This document shows positions 48,035 to 55,049 of a stretch of 55,049 nt of DNA, piece by piece. The notes beneath the pieces were generated by a model. It had not been told where the DNA came from. It did no database searches and saw only the letters and a program-made list of their open reading frames with translations. The stretch is from the NCBI RefSeq assembly GCF_004348685.1, contig NZ_SMKO01000044.1, forward strand, positions 1 through 55,049. The letters run 5' to 3'. Origin of the DNA: Nonomuraea deserti. Its GTDB lineage: Bacteria; Actinomycetota; Actinomycetes; Streptosporangiales; Streptosporangiaceae. Both the position numbers and the translations under genes were made by a program. Positions within the stretch are counted from its first letter, which is position 1; each line of letters opens with the position of its first letter.

Positions 48035-48979
48035 GTGGCAATGGAAACAGAGATCCGCAACCTGCTCGACTGCCACGTGGTGGGGTCGGACGGTCAGTCG
48101 ATCGGCAAGGTGGGCCAGGTCTACCTCAATGATCGCTCGGGCGAGCCGGAGTGGGTGACCGTACGCACCGGGCTTTTCGGTATGAAGCAGACCTTCGTGC
48201 CTCTGGCCAACGCCCGTCGCTCGGGAGAGGAGATCAGGGTCCCCTTCGACAAGGAGATGATCAAAGGCGCACCGAACATCGACGTCGATGACCGCCTCAC
48301 GATCGACGAGGAGGCCAACCTCTACCGCTACTACGGCATGCGGCCGTCGAGTGTCCCGCAGCAGCGCGCCGGCGAACCGCGTACCGGAAGGACCCCGGTC
48401 ACGGGGGAGCGGTCCGGCGGGCCCGCGGGCGCGCCCCGCGACGACCTCATCACCGGAGGCGCGGCGGGCAAGGGGATGGCCGGAGGAAACGCCGCGGGGG
48501 AGACGGGCCGGCGGGACTTCGCCGGCGAGAGGCTCACCGGCGACCTCGCCGACGAGAACGACATCTCCATGACCAGGTCGGAAGAGCGGTTGCGCATCGG
48601 CAAGGAGAGCAGGGAGACCGGCCGCGTCCGCGTCCACAAGTACGTCGACACCGAGACCGTCCGCGAGACGGTGCCGCTCTCGCGCGAGGAGGTCGTGATC
48701 GAGCGCGAGCCCATCCGTGAAGGGGACGCGACGGCGACGCAGGAGATCGGCGAGGAAGCTCGCGAGATGATCCTGCACGAGGAGCGTCCGGTCGTCGGCA
48801 AGGAGAGCAGGCCGGTCGAGCGGATCCACGTTCACAAGCGGGACGTGCAGCACGAGGAGACCGTCGAGGGCCAGATCCGCAAGGAGCGGCTGGAGATCGA
48901 CGAGGACGGGGTGACCAGCGACAGGGACGACGACGGGATGTTCGGCCGCCGCGGGAGTGACCTTCCCCCGGAACGGTGA
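48035..48979 (+). CDS. PRC-barrel and DUF2382 (YsnF/AvaK-type) stress protein
   Basis: A 314-residue protein. Residues about 3-85 form a PRC-barrel (NLLDCHVVGSDGQSIGKVGQVYLNDRSGEPEWVTVRTGLFG). A Gly-rich linker follows, and residues about 178-300 are DUF2382 (SEERLRIGKESRETGRVRVHKYVDTETV, EEVVIEREPI and HVHKRDVQHEETVEGQIRKERLEID), which is highly charged. GTG 48035 has GGGG about 6 nt upstream; ATG 48041 is an in-frame alternative. These proteins are induced by general stress in actinobacteria. A terminator follows at 49026. Confidence 0.88.
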   Translation: MAMETEIRNLLDCHVVGSDGQSIGKVGQVYLNDRSGEPEWVTVRTGLFGMKQTFVPLANARRSGEEIRVPFDKEMIKGAPNIDVDDRLTIDEEANLYRYYGMRPSSVPQQRAGEPRTGRTPVTGERSGGPAGAPRDDLITGGAAGKGMAGGNAAGETGRRDFAGERLTGDLADENDISMTRSEERLRIGKESRETGRVRVHKYVDTETVRETVPLSREEVVIEREPIREGDATATQEIGEEAREMILHEERPVVGKESRPVERIHVHKRDVQHEETVEGQIRKERLEIDEDGVTSDRDDDGMFGRRGSDLPPER

Positions 48980-49025
48980 CATACGGGGCAGTGGCGCCGG
49001 ACGCGCCGCTGCGGACCTTGCAGGC

Positions 49026-49069
49026 AAAAGCCCCGGTCGCTGGTGAGAGGCATCAGCGCCCGGGCTTTT
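49026..49069. terminator. Bidirectional terminator
   Basis: AAAAGCCC (49026-49033) pairs with GGGCTTTT (49062-49069), with further pairing inward (CGCTG with CAGCG). The A/T ends give U-runs on both strands, a classical intrinsic terminator. It overlaps the 3' end of the sialidase-like gene and lies 46 nt after the PRC-barrel gene. Confidence 0.75.
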
Positions 49070-50813
49070 CCGTGCCGTCCAGGCCCGGGCCCGCGTACAG
49101 CTCCACCTCGTTCAGCATGCTGCACGTGCGGCCGATCTCAGGGTCGCAGTCACGCGTGCGCGTGAGGATGATCTTGACGTGCCGGCCCGTGCGCTCGACC
49201 TCCGAGTAGCGCATCGCGTAGTCGGTTCTCCCGGTGACGGTGAGCGCCGGCTCGCCCCAGGAGCGGCCGTCCCGTGAGATGTACACGCGGGCTCCGGCCG
49301 GATGCCCGGGGCGCAGGCCGAGGCCGATCCGGGTGAAGGCGTGCGGCCGGTCGAAATGCAGGACGTACCGGCCGCGGCCGGCGGCCACCGCGCCCGACCA
49401 GTAGGCCGTGCTGCCGTCGAAGGCCGCGGTTGGCCGTGTCCTGGGCCGGTATGGGCTGGCCCACGTCATGGTGGTGTCGAGCGTGAGGTCGCCGCGCCGG
49501 CGCAGCGCCGCCAGGTCCAGCAGGCCGGGGCCGGGCGTGGCCACGGTGAACAGGCGGCGCTTGATCGCGTACCAGCCTCCGTGCTCGAACCGGCCGTGCG
49601 CCGGGCAGGCCGTCTCGTTGAGCAGCCCGTCGGGCCGCACGCCCGGAAGCTTGCAGTTGTCGAAGACCTGGATCAGCCGGTGCGGGCCGACGGCGGCCAC
49701 GCCGGTGTAGCCGGACGATCCGTGCGTGTCCCAGACGCCGTCGCGGTTGTGGTAGGTCACCCGCGGCTCCCGCCACGCCTCGCCACGCCCGTCGGGGGAC
49801 ACGGCCAGCCAGTTGTCCGGCCGCCCCGCGCTCAGCACGAGGACGCCCGCCGGGGTCAGCAGCAGTCTCGGCGCCACCCCGCGCACCACGCAGTCCCCGC
49901 CGGTGAAGGGGCCGCCGGAGGGGCCGGTGAAGCGCAGCTCGCGCGCCGGCGACCAGGTGCGTCCGCCGTCCACCGAACGGCTCTGGCGCAGGGTGGAGTA
50001 TTTCCCGCCGTCGTGGCGCAACACGGCCAGCAGGCTGCCGTCCACGGTCTGCGCGACGGCCGCCTCGGTGTAGGCGAACCCCTCGGCCGGCGTGGCGATC
50101 ACCCCGCGCCGCGTGAACGTCCTCCCGCCGTCCTCGCTGGCGTACACCTCGGCCTGGTACGCCCCCGTGCCGCTGTAACGGGCGTAGAGCGTGATCAGGA
50201 TGGTGCCGCCGGCGAGCTGGATCGGCGTCCCGTGCACGGCCCCGCCCGGCAGCAGGTCGTCCGGCGTGGTCAGGGTCGCCTCGGAACGCAGCCAGCTCTC
50301 GCCGTCGTCCAGCGAGGACGAGGTGAGCACGCCCAGAGCGGCCGTGTGCTCGCCCGTCCTGGCCGGGTAGTACTCGGTGGCGAAGAAGCGGCCGTCGTGC
50401 AGTTCGATGGGCGATTCGCGCAGCGGCGTCCGGCTCGGCGGGCCGAAGCCGGCGCCGCCGTCGTCCGAGATCGCCGCCGCGTTGGTGAGGGTCACGACCT
50501 CGTCGACGTTCGTGGTGTAGGTGACGATCACCTTTCGCTCCGGAGCGCCGCCGCGGCCGGTCACGTCGAGCACCGACACGTTCGGGAAGCCGGCGAAGTC
50601 GAGCCGCTCGGAGTCCGTCGGCTCCCGCGCGGGCGGCCGCGGAAAGGGATGGACGAGATCGGGTGAGGAAGCACTGGCGATCAGGTAACCCTCGCTCGCG
50701 GCGGGCTGGTCGGGCAGCAGGCAGTAGCCGGCCCGCGCCGGCGCCGGCGTGTGCGCGGCGGGCAGCGTCATGGTCACCGACAGGGCCGTGACCATGGTTG
50801 TGTGCACCAGCAC
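49053..50813 (-). CDS. Secreted BNR-repeat sialidase-like protein with F5/8 type C domain
   Basis: A 586-residue exported protein. The signal peptide is short (MLVHTTMVTALSVTMTLPAA, then HTPAPARA). Asp-box (BNR) repeats, S-x-D-x-G-x-x-W/F, appear as ISDDGGAGF, SLDDGESWL, SEDGGRTF and SVDGGRTW, giving a six-bladed propeller core (about residues 60-430). The C-terminal 140 residues (TAAFDGSTAYWSG, YVLHFDRPHAFTRIGL, VERTGRHVKIILTR) are an F5/8C carbohydrate-binding domain. The GTG at 50813 is 8 nt from GGAAGG. It probably attacks extracellular glycans; sialic acid itself is uncertain. It is divergent from the 51046 unit. Confidence 0.85.
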   Translation of the reverse strand: MLVHTTMVTALSVTMTLPAAHTPAPARAGYCLLPDQPAASEGYLIASASSPDLVHPFPRPPAREPTDSERLDFAGFPNVSVLDVTGRGGAPERKVIVTYTTNVDEVVTLTNAAAISDDGGAGFGPPSRTPLRESPIELHDGRFFATEYYPARTGEHTAALGVLTSSSLDDGESWLRSEATLTTPDDLLPGGAVHGTPIQLAGGTILITLYARYSGTGAYQAEVYASEDGGRTFTRRGVIATPAEGFAYTEAAVAQTVDGSLLAVLRHDGGKYSTLRQSRSVDGGRTWSPARELRFTGPSGGPFTGGDCVVRGVAPRLLLTPAGVLVLSAGRPDNWLAVSPDGRGEAWREPRVTYHNRDGVWDTHGSSGYTGVAAVGPHRLIQVFDNCKLPGVRPDGLLNETACPAHGRFEHGGWYAIKRRLFTVATPGPGLLDLAALRRRGDLTLDTTMTWASPYRPRTRPTAAFDGSTAYWSGAVAAGRGRYVLHFDRPHAFTRIGLGLRPGHPAGARVYISRDGRSWGEPALTVTGRTDYAMRYSEVERTGRHVKIILTRTRDCDPEIGRTCSMLNEVELYAGPGLDGTEKPGR

Positions 50814-50940
50814 CGGCCCCGCCTTCCCCCCGTATGCCAACGGTACGGACTCTAGATCACCCAGCGCCGGTAACCCGGCATTCACCTGCGGGGAGTCGCC
50901 GGTCAACGCCGGGACAGCTGATGGATTCATGCCATTCGTA

Positions 50941-50978
50941 AACTGACAGTTGACATGGAACCCCTGTCTGACGACGAT
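50941..50978 (+). promoter_or_regulatory. Promoter of the 51046 unit with AACTG-A-CAGTT operator
   Basis: TTGACA (50950-50955), 17-nt spacer and GACGAT (50973-50978). The perfect palindrome AACTGACAGTT (50941-50951) overlaps the -35 by two bases. Transcription would start near 50985, giving a 60-nt leader before the ATG at 51046. The remainder of the 232-nt divergent gap shows no gene. Confidence 0.6.
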
Positions 50979-51045
50979 CGAGGCGGCACCATTAAGTGGG
51001 AATTTACGTAGGTCGAAAGACCACGGGTCGGGAGGTGGCCCCCAG

Positions 51046-51945
51046 ATGAGCATCGAGCCCAGGGCGCAAGTGGCCCCAGAGCGCGTGCTGCCAGGCCCGG
51101 TGCCCGTGGCGCCGGAGGCGGCCGCGCAGCAGCGCGTGGTCCAGCGGATCTGCGCCAGGGTGGCCCCCGCGGGCATGGAGATCGGCGTCGGCGACCTGCC
51201 GCCCGGCGGGTTGCAGGTGTGGATCGAGACGCCGGTGGACGCCGGCGCCGCGCCGGAGTCGTGGGTGCTGCACCACCGCATGGCCCGGGAAGTGGCGCTG
51301 GTCGGCTGGCACTGCGAGGCGGACGCCGACCGCCTGCTGGTCCTCGGCTGGAGCGCCGCCTGCCTGCACAACCGCGTACGCCTGCTGCAGAGCGGGCTGC
51401 GCCGGTTGGCCGACTTCGAGCACACCGCCCAGCGGGCCGTGCAGCTCGACGGGCAGGACCCGGACGACGAGCCGCCCGCGCAGGTGGCCACGGCCGTCTG
51501 CGCCTCGATCGAGCGGCGGCTGCGCTGGCCGGAGCGGCTGGCCGAGCTCGCCGGATTCGAGCGCAGCTCCGAGCTGCCGCACCTGCAGCTTCTCCTCGCG
51601 CAGGTCGCCGGCCTGGAGTCGAAGGTCGCCCGCGCGTGCGAGGAGCACCTCGTCATGGCGCGGGTGCTCGCCCGGGCCGTCTGCGAGCAGTACGCGCGGC
51701 ACCGCGACCTGCCCCGCGCGCAGCAGGACGTGCTGGCGGAGTCGCGCCGCTGGGTGCACGCCAGCACCATGATCCGTGGCTCGGCCGGCGCCCGGCCGAG
51801 CACCCCAGGCGTCGGCCGCCCTCACATGGGGCTGGCGGAACGCCGCATCGCCGCGAGCGTCATCAACCACGGCGTGCCACGCGTGACCCGCGCGGCCGCC
51901 GCTCCACGGGCCGAACACCTCGGCCGTACGGAGGACGCACGCTGA
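51046..51945 (+). CDS. Protein of unknown function, first gene of the flavoenzyme/repeat-peptide unit
   Basis: A 299-residue, probably cytoplasmic, largely helical protein. Residues about 20-110 look mixed alpha/beta (VVQRICARVAPAGMEIGVGD, LQVWIETPVDAG, LVLGWSAACLHNRVRLLQSGLRRL); residues 110-250 are predicted helices rich in Arg/Leu/Ala, with cysteines in AVCASIE and ARACEEH. The basic C-terminus is probably disordered. No motif I know is present. GGGAGG lies 8 nt before the ATG. It follows a good promoter and is 69 nt upstream of the repeat-peptide gene in the same direction. Confidence 0.7.
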   Translation: MSIEPRAQVAPERVLPGPVPVAPEAAAQQRVVQRICARVAPAGMEIGVGDLPPGGLQVWIETPVDAGAAPESWVLHHRMAREVALVGWHCEADADRLLVLGWSAACLHNRVRLLQSGLRRLADFEHTAQRAVQLDGQDPDDEPPAQVATAVCASIERRLRWPERLAELAGFERSSELPHLQLLLAQVAGLESKVARACEEHLVMARVLARAVCEQYARHRDLPRAQQDVLAESRRWVHASTMIRGSAGARPSTPGVGRPHMGLAERRIAASVINHGVPRVTRAAAAPRAEHLGRTEDAR

Positions 51946-52014
51946 CCTCGATCCGCTCAACGGCGAGCGGTCACCCGGAAGACCCCACACGAGTCCGGTA
52001 GGAGAGCTCCCGTC

Positions 52015-52353
52015 ATGCGAACCCCCCCGCACCTTCCCGCCCGCGCCAGGCGCGACCACCGAGACGCCGACCACCGAGACGCCGACCACCGAGACACCGA
52101 GCACCGAGACACCGGGCACCGAGACACCGGGCACCGAGACACCGGGCACCGAGACACTGGGCACGTCCGGCGCCACCCGTACGGCCTGCACGAGATCCCC
52201 GCGCAGGCCGGGCCGCACGGCACGCTCGCCTTTCCCGACACCCTCCCCCCCGACGAGCCCGACGAGTACGTCGAGCAGCGGCTGCTCGAGATCAGGGAGA
52301 TGTCCAACCAGGCCATCGGCTCCATCGACGACCTGCTCCAGCACACTGCCTGA
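52015..52353 (+). CDS. Small protein with seven HRDxx pentapeptide repeats
   Basis: A 112-residue protein. Residues 15-49 are seven pentapeptides: HRDAD twice, HRDTE once and HRDTG four times, from a 15-bp microsatellite. The remaining C-terminal part (HPYGLHEIPAQAG, then LPPDEPDEYVEQRLLEIREM and SNQAIGSIDDLLQHTA) is acidic, with a likely amphipathic helix, and probably the conserved part. GGAGAG precedes the ATG at good spacing. It sits between the unknown 51046 gene and a flavoenzyme gene. It could be a small partner protein or a peptide precursor; there is no direct evidence for processing. Confidence 0.7.
   Translation: MRTPPHLPARARRDHRDADHRDADHRDTEHRDTGHRDTGHRDTGHRDTGHVRRHPYGLHEIPAQAGPHGTLAFPDTLPPDEPDEYVEQRLLEIREMSNQAIGSIDDLLQHTA
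52057..52161 (+). repeat. 15-bp coding microsatellite (7 units)
   Basis: Seven 15-bp units based on CACCGAGACACCGGG are exactly contiguous and in frame. Units 4-6 are identical; units 1-2 are identical to each other and encode HRDAD. The pattern looks like recent replication slippage. Confidence 0.9.
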
Positions 52354-52395
52354 AGTGTGCCCCCATCGAGCGATATCTGATCTTTGAGGAGAGTC

Positions 52396-53796
52396 ATGCA
52401 GGATCTGTCGCGACCGGAGCTGAGGTCGCGTGACGTCGGGGGACACCAGCCACGCTCCCTGGCGGGCATCGAGACGCCGCGCACGCTCGACGAGGTACGC
52501 GCTCTCGTACGCCAGGCCATGACGGCCAGGCGCCGCCTCTACCCGATCAGCACCGGCAGGAACTGGGGCATGGGCTCGGCCATGCCGGTCACCGACGACA
52601 ACCTGGTCGTCGACCTCGGCGGCATGAACCGCGTCCGCAGCCTCGACCTCGAGGCCGGCTTCGCGGTCATCGAGCCGGGAGTGACCCAGGCACAGCTCGC
52701 CGAGGTGCTGCGCGGCACCCCATGGATGCTGAACGTCACCGCCTCGTGCGCCGACACCTCCGTCATCGGCAACGCGCTCGACCGCGGCGACGGCTGCATC
52801 CGCTCCCGCGTCCACGACGTCGCCGGGATCGAGGCCGTGCTGGCCGACGGCAGCGTCGTCACCACGGGCGGGCTCGACCCCGCGGGGCGCTACCACGGGC
52901 GGGTCGCCGGGCCGGACCTGACGTCCTCGTTCGTCCAGCACAACCTGGGCATCGTCACCGCCATGGCCGTCGCGCTCGTGCCGCGCCCGCAGACCATCGC
53001 CCTGGTGCACGGCCGCATCCCGCGCGACCAGGTCGGCATCGCGGTCGGCGCGATGACCGGGTTCCTGCGGCGCGGCAACCCGGCGGAGGGACTGATGCGC
53101 GTGCGCGAGCTGTCGCTCACGCCCGGCCACGGCGACTGGGTGCTGCCCGCCGGCGTCGACCCCGGCCTGTTCACCATCCTCGGGCCGCTCATGGGCAGCG
53201 ACGCCACGGTCGAACTGGCCGAGGAGCTGCTGCGCAAGGCGCTGATCGAGGTCGAGGGCGCCGAGGCGCTGCGCGTGGTCGACGCCGCCGAGGTGGACGC
53301 CGGCGACCCGCTCTACCCCAGAGCGCTCATGTCCCAGGGCGTCCCCACCTGCATGGGCGTGCACAACGCGCTCGGCACGACCTCCTGCGACCAGATCGAC
53401 GAGGGCCCGATGGGCTTCCTCGCGCTGCTGCCGCTGATGCCCATGCACGCGCGGAAGACCGAGCACGTCCTGGCCGCCCTGCAGACGGCCGTCGACGCGC
53501 ACACCACCGCCCTCATGGTCGAGTGGAACCTGGTCAGCAGGCACATGGCCAACGGCGTCATGCAGATCTTCTTCGACCGCGGGGCGCCCGACGCCTCCTA
53601 CCGGGCACACCAGCTCCGCAACGACGGCAGCTGCGTCCTGCGCGCCAACGGCTGCGCCATCTACCGCTCCGACATCGACCACGCGGCCGCCGACGTCTGG
53701 TCCGAGACCAGCACCGCCAGCCTCGGCATGCTGCACCGGCTCAAGACGGCGCTCGACCCGGACGGCCTGCTCTCGCCCGGCCGGTACGGCGCCTGA
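52396..53796 (+). CDS. VAO/PCMH-type FAD-dependent oxidoreductase
   Basis: A 466-residue flavoenzyme. The PCMH FAD-binding domain covers about residues 20-205, with the pyrophosphate loop YPISTGRNWGMGSA (about 49-62), VVDLGGMNRV, FAVIEPGVTQAQLAEVL and TASCADTSVIGNALDRG. The C-terminal cap ends with LKTALDPDGLLSPGRYG, the usual VAO-family end. It resembles 4-cresol dehydrogenase and vanillyl-alcohol-oxidase relatives, which oxidise para-substituted phenols; the actual substrate here is unknown. ATG 52396 has GAGGAGAG upstream; a TTG four codons earlier is less likely. It lies 42 nt after the repeat-protein gene. Confidence 0.88.
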   Translation: MQDLSRPELRSRDVGGHQPRSLAGIETPRTLDEVRALVRQAMTARRRLYPISTGRNWGMGSAMPVTDDNLVVDLGGMNRVRSLDLEAGFAVIEPGVTQAQLAEVLRGTPWMLNVTASCADTSVIGNALDRGDGCIRSRVHDVAGIEAVLADGSVVTTGGLDPAGRYHGRVAGPDLTSSFVQHNLGIVTAMAVALVPRPQTIALVHGRIPRDQVGIAVGAMTGFLRRGNPAEGLMRVRELSLTPGHGDWVLPAGVDPGLFTILGPLMGSDATVELAEELLRKALIEVEGAEALRVVDAAEVDAGDPLYPRALMSQGVPTCMGVHNALGTTSCDQIDEGPMGFLALLPLMPMHARKTEHVLAALQTAVDAHTTALMVEWNLVSRHMANGVMQIFFDRGAPDASYRAHQLRNDGSCVLRANGCAIYRSDIDHAAADVWSETSTASLGMLHRLKTALDPDGLLSPGRYGA

Positions 53797-53812
53797 CCCC
53801 ACCCATCCTGAT

Positions 53813-53848
53813 CCGCCGCCCGCACAGCCGGAGTGTGCCAGGCGGCGG
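53813..53848 (+). terminator. Strong hairpin between flavoenzyme and MFS genes
   Basis: CCGCCGCC (53813-53820) pairs with GGCGGCGG (53841-53848), and inside it GCACA with TGTGC. It lies 16 nt past the flavoenzyme stop within a 96-nt gap. It may terminate or attenuate transcription into the MFS gene; no clear promoter is seen between it and 53893. Confidence 0.5.
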
Positions 53849-53892
53849 GGCAACCCGAAGATCCACACCGAAGATTGACAGGGAGGGACCAC

Positions 53893-55049
53893 GTGCGTTC
53901 GTCACCAGCGGCCGTCCGGGGAACGAGCACGGCCGGCGCGGACCGCCGTCACGGCGTGATGCTGCGGCTGGTCGGTGCGGGTGTCATGTTGACGGTGATG
54001 GCCGACACCACGGCCACCACCCTGGCAGTCGGAGTGCTGCGGTACACGCCCGCCGGCGCGGGCATGCCGCTCGGTGACCTGGTCTGGCTGACCAGCGCGG
54101 CGTTCATCCCGATCGCGGCGCTGCTGGCCACCGCGGGTCGGTGGGCCGACCTGTTCGGCCGCCGGCGGGTGCTGGCCGTCGGCCTTGTGGTGTTCGTGCT
54201 GGGCGGGATCGCCGCCGTCACCGTGGAACCCTGGTCGTACGTGCTGGCGGCGCGCGCCGTCCAGGGAGCGGGAGCGGCCGCGATGATCCCGGCCAGCCTC
54301 GGCTTGCTGCTGGGAGAGCTGCCGGAGTCGGAGCGGCGCGGCGCGATCGCGTTGTGGAGCTCCGCGTCCGGCCTCGGCTGCCTGCTCATGCAGGCGGGCG
54401 GCGGCTGGCTGGCCGCCTCCGTCGGATGGCGGGCGCTGTTCATCCCCGACGTCGTCATCGGCATCGCGCTGCTGATCGCCTGCGCCTGGCTCCCGTCCGG
54501 CAGGCGGGCCGGCGCCAAGGGCGTCCCTGACGTGCTGGGCGCCTGGCTGCTCGCGGCCGGCATCGCGATCATCGTGCTGGCCATCTCCAAGGCGATGGCC
54601 TGGGGCACGGACGTGTTGTGGCTCGCGCTCGCCGCGCTGGCCCTGCTGGGCGGCGCGCTCGCGCAGGCCAGGCACCACCGGCTTCCCGCGATCGACCTGG
54701 CCCTGTGGCGGCGGCCCCGCTTCGTCTGGGGCTGGCTGGCGACCTGGGGCTTCGGCGCGCTGTCGTACGGGCTGCTGACCGTGCAGCCGCTCTACCTGCT
54801 GCACCTCGGCTACCCCATGCTCGAGGTGGCCATGTGGCTGACGCCCACGTCGGTGGCCGTCGTCGTGTCGAGCTTCCTGGCCGGACGGCTCGTCAAGCGC
54901 ATCGGCCCGTACGGGCTGATCTACGCGGGCTCCCTGCTCTGCGGCGGCGCCTGCGTGCTCGTGCTGACGCAGTCAGGGCCCACCGTGTGGGGCCTGATCG
55001 CCAGCGTCGTGGTCGGGGTCGGCGTCGGCGCGCTCGCCCCCGGCACCTC
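53893..55049 (+). CDS. MFS drug exporter, DHA2 (EmrB/QacA) type, N-terminal part (cut by window end)
   Basis: The open frame runs from the GTG at 53893 (GGGAGGG upstream) to the window edge, about 385 residues. Helix 1 contains LTVMADTTATTLAVGVL, equivalent to motif D1 with an acidic residue; motif A is GRWADLFGRRRVLAVGL, and motif C-like AARAVQGAGAAAMIPASLGLLLGELPE follows. These are features of 14-helix DHA2 exporters, which use the proton gradient. As the last visible gene of the flavoenzyme unit it is a candidate exporter for its product. Confidence 0.87.
   Translation, partial: MRSSPAAVRGTSTAGADRRHGVMLRLVGAGVMLTVMADTTATTLAVGVLRYTPAGAGMPLGDLVWLTSAAFIPIAALLATAGRWADLFGRRRVLAVGLVVFVLGGIAAVTVEPWSYVLAARAVQGAGAAAMIPASLGLLLGELPESERRGAIALWSSASGLGCLLMQAGGGWLAASVGWRALFIPDVVIGIALLIACAWLPSGRRAGAKGVPDVLGAWLLAAGIAIIVLAISKAMAWGTDVLWLALAALALLGGALAQARHHRLPAIDLALWRRPRFVWGWLATWGFGALSYGLLTVQPLYLLHLGYPMLEVAMWLTPTSVAVVVSSFLAGRLVKRIGPYGLIYAGSLLCGGACVLVLTQSGPTVWGLIASVVVGVGVGALAPGT

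Noticed and set aside
52057..52161. CRISPR-like array
   Set aside because: Units of 15 bp are contiguous without spacers and keep the reading frame; it is a coding microsatellite. The arrays at 33471, 34853 and 47611 were dismissed as CRISPR for the same reason (no spacers).
53875..53880. TTGACA as -35 of the MFS gene
   Set aside because: Only 12 nt separate it from the GTG start, leaving no room for a -10 and transcription start.
51004..53892. Long minus-strand open frame of 962 codons opposite the flavoenzyme unit
   Set aside because: It is antisense to four genes with clear ribosome sites or domains, its translation is Arg/Gly/Ala/His-rich without any motif, and third-position GC favours the plus strand. 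Such long antisense frames are usual at this GC content.

Overview
The window is GC-rich DNA. Coding third positions are almost all G or C, GTG and TTG starts are frequent, and many genes seem to lack a leader. Gene content (ECF sigma of the SigE group, DUF1918, a cysteine-free HesB-like protein, tandem Phd-like antitoxin, PRC-barrel/DUF2382 stress protein, many TetR/GntR/LysR/RpiR regulators) points to a filamentous actinomycete, most likely in or near the Streptosporangiaceae. That placement is an inference: there is no rRNA, tRNA or phylogenetic marker here. I see no insertion sequence, phage, integrase or CRISPR array. This looks like chromosomal accessory and catabolic territory.

Layout. 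1-2025: 5'-terminal part of an MFS transporter divergent from a LysR regulator, then a small MazG-like protein. 2087-8660: an aerobic benzoyl-CoA (box) block with amidohydrolase, boxC and boxB, then a PaaX-type regulator divergent from a benzoate-CoA ligase; no boxA is present. 8662-13642: NodS-like methyltransferase, acyl-CoA synthetase, a SigE-group ECF sigma with a membrane partner, and a class III adenylate cyclase. 13701-23379: a GntR/FCD regulator divergent from an eight-gene operon for oligopeptide import (five ABC genes), M20 and P1 hydrolases and an aldehyde dehydrogenase. The perfect operator in its promoter recurs upstream of a short-chain dehydrogenase at 27112, which suggests a small regulon. 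23360-26303: CPBP membrane protease divergent from a NarL-type two-component system. 27207-32118: GNAT, RpiR regulator plus aldo/keto reductase, an orphan tandem Phd-like protein, DUF1918, and an imine-reductase-like oxidoreductase divergent from a TetR gene.

32269-39709: two alpha/beta hydrolases, the first behind two CTAG-rich operators, then a CehA-like PHP phosphoesterase followed by a complete ABC importer. An 11-bp direct-repeat array resembling a PHO box lies in the promoter, so phosphate-controlled organophosphate or phosphonate scavenging is the best reading. 39751-49069: an ICMT-like membrane methyltransferase, a 1349-residue secreted protein of unknown function, a CE7 esterase, an isoaspartyl methyltransferase, a phased 10-bp minisatellite and a stress-type PRC-barrel protein. 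49053-55049: a secreted BNR/F5-8C sialidase-like protein divergent from a four-gene unit (unknown 299-residue protein, a small protein with seven HRDxx repeats, a VAO-type flavoenzyme, an MFS exporter cut by the window end). That unit is the best candidate for an undescribed system.

Two themes cross the window. About a dozen genes have a TAnnnT -10 hexamer 6-7 nt before the start codon, indicating leaderless mRNAs. Three unrelated genes carry in-frame 12- or 15-bp microsatellite expansions.
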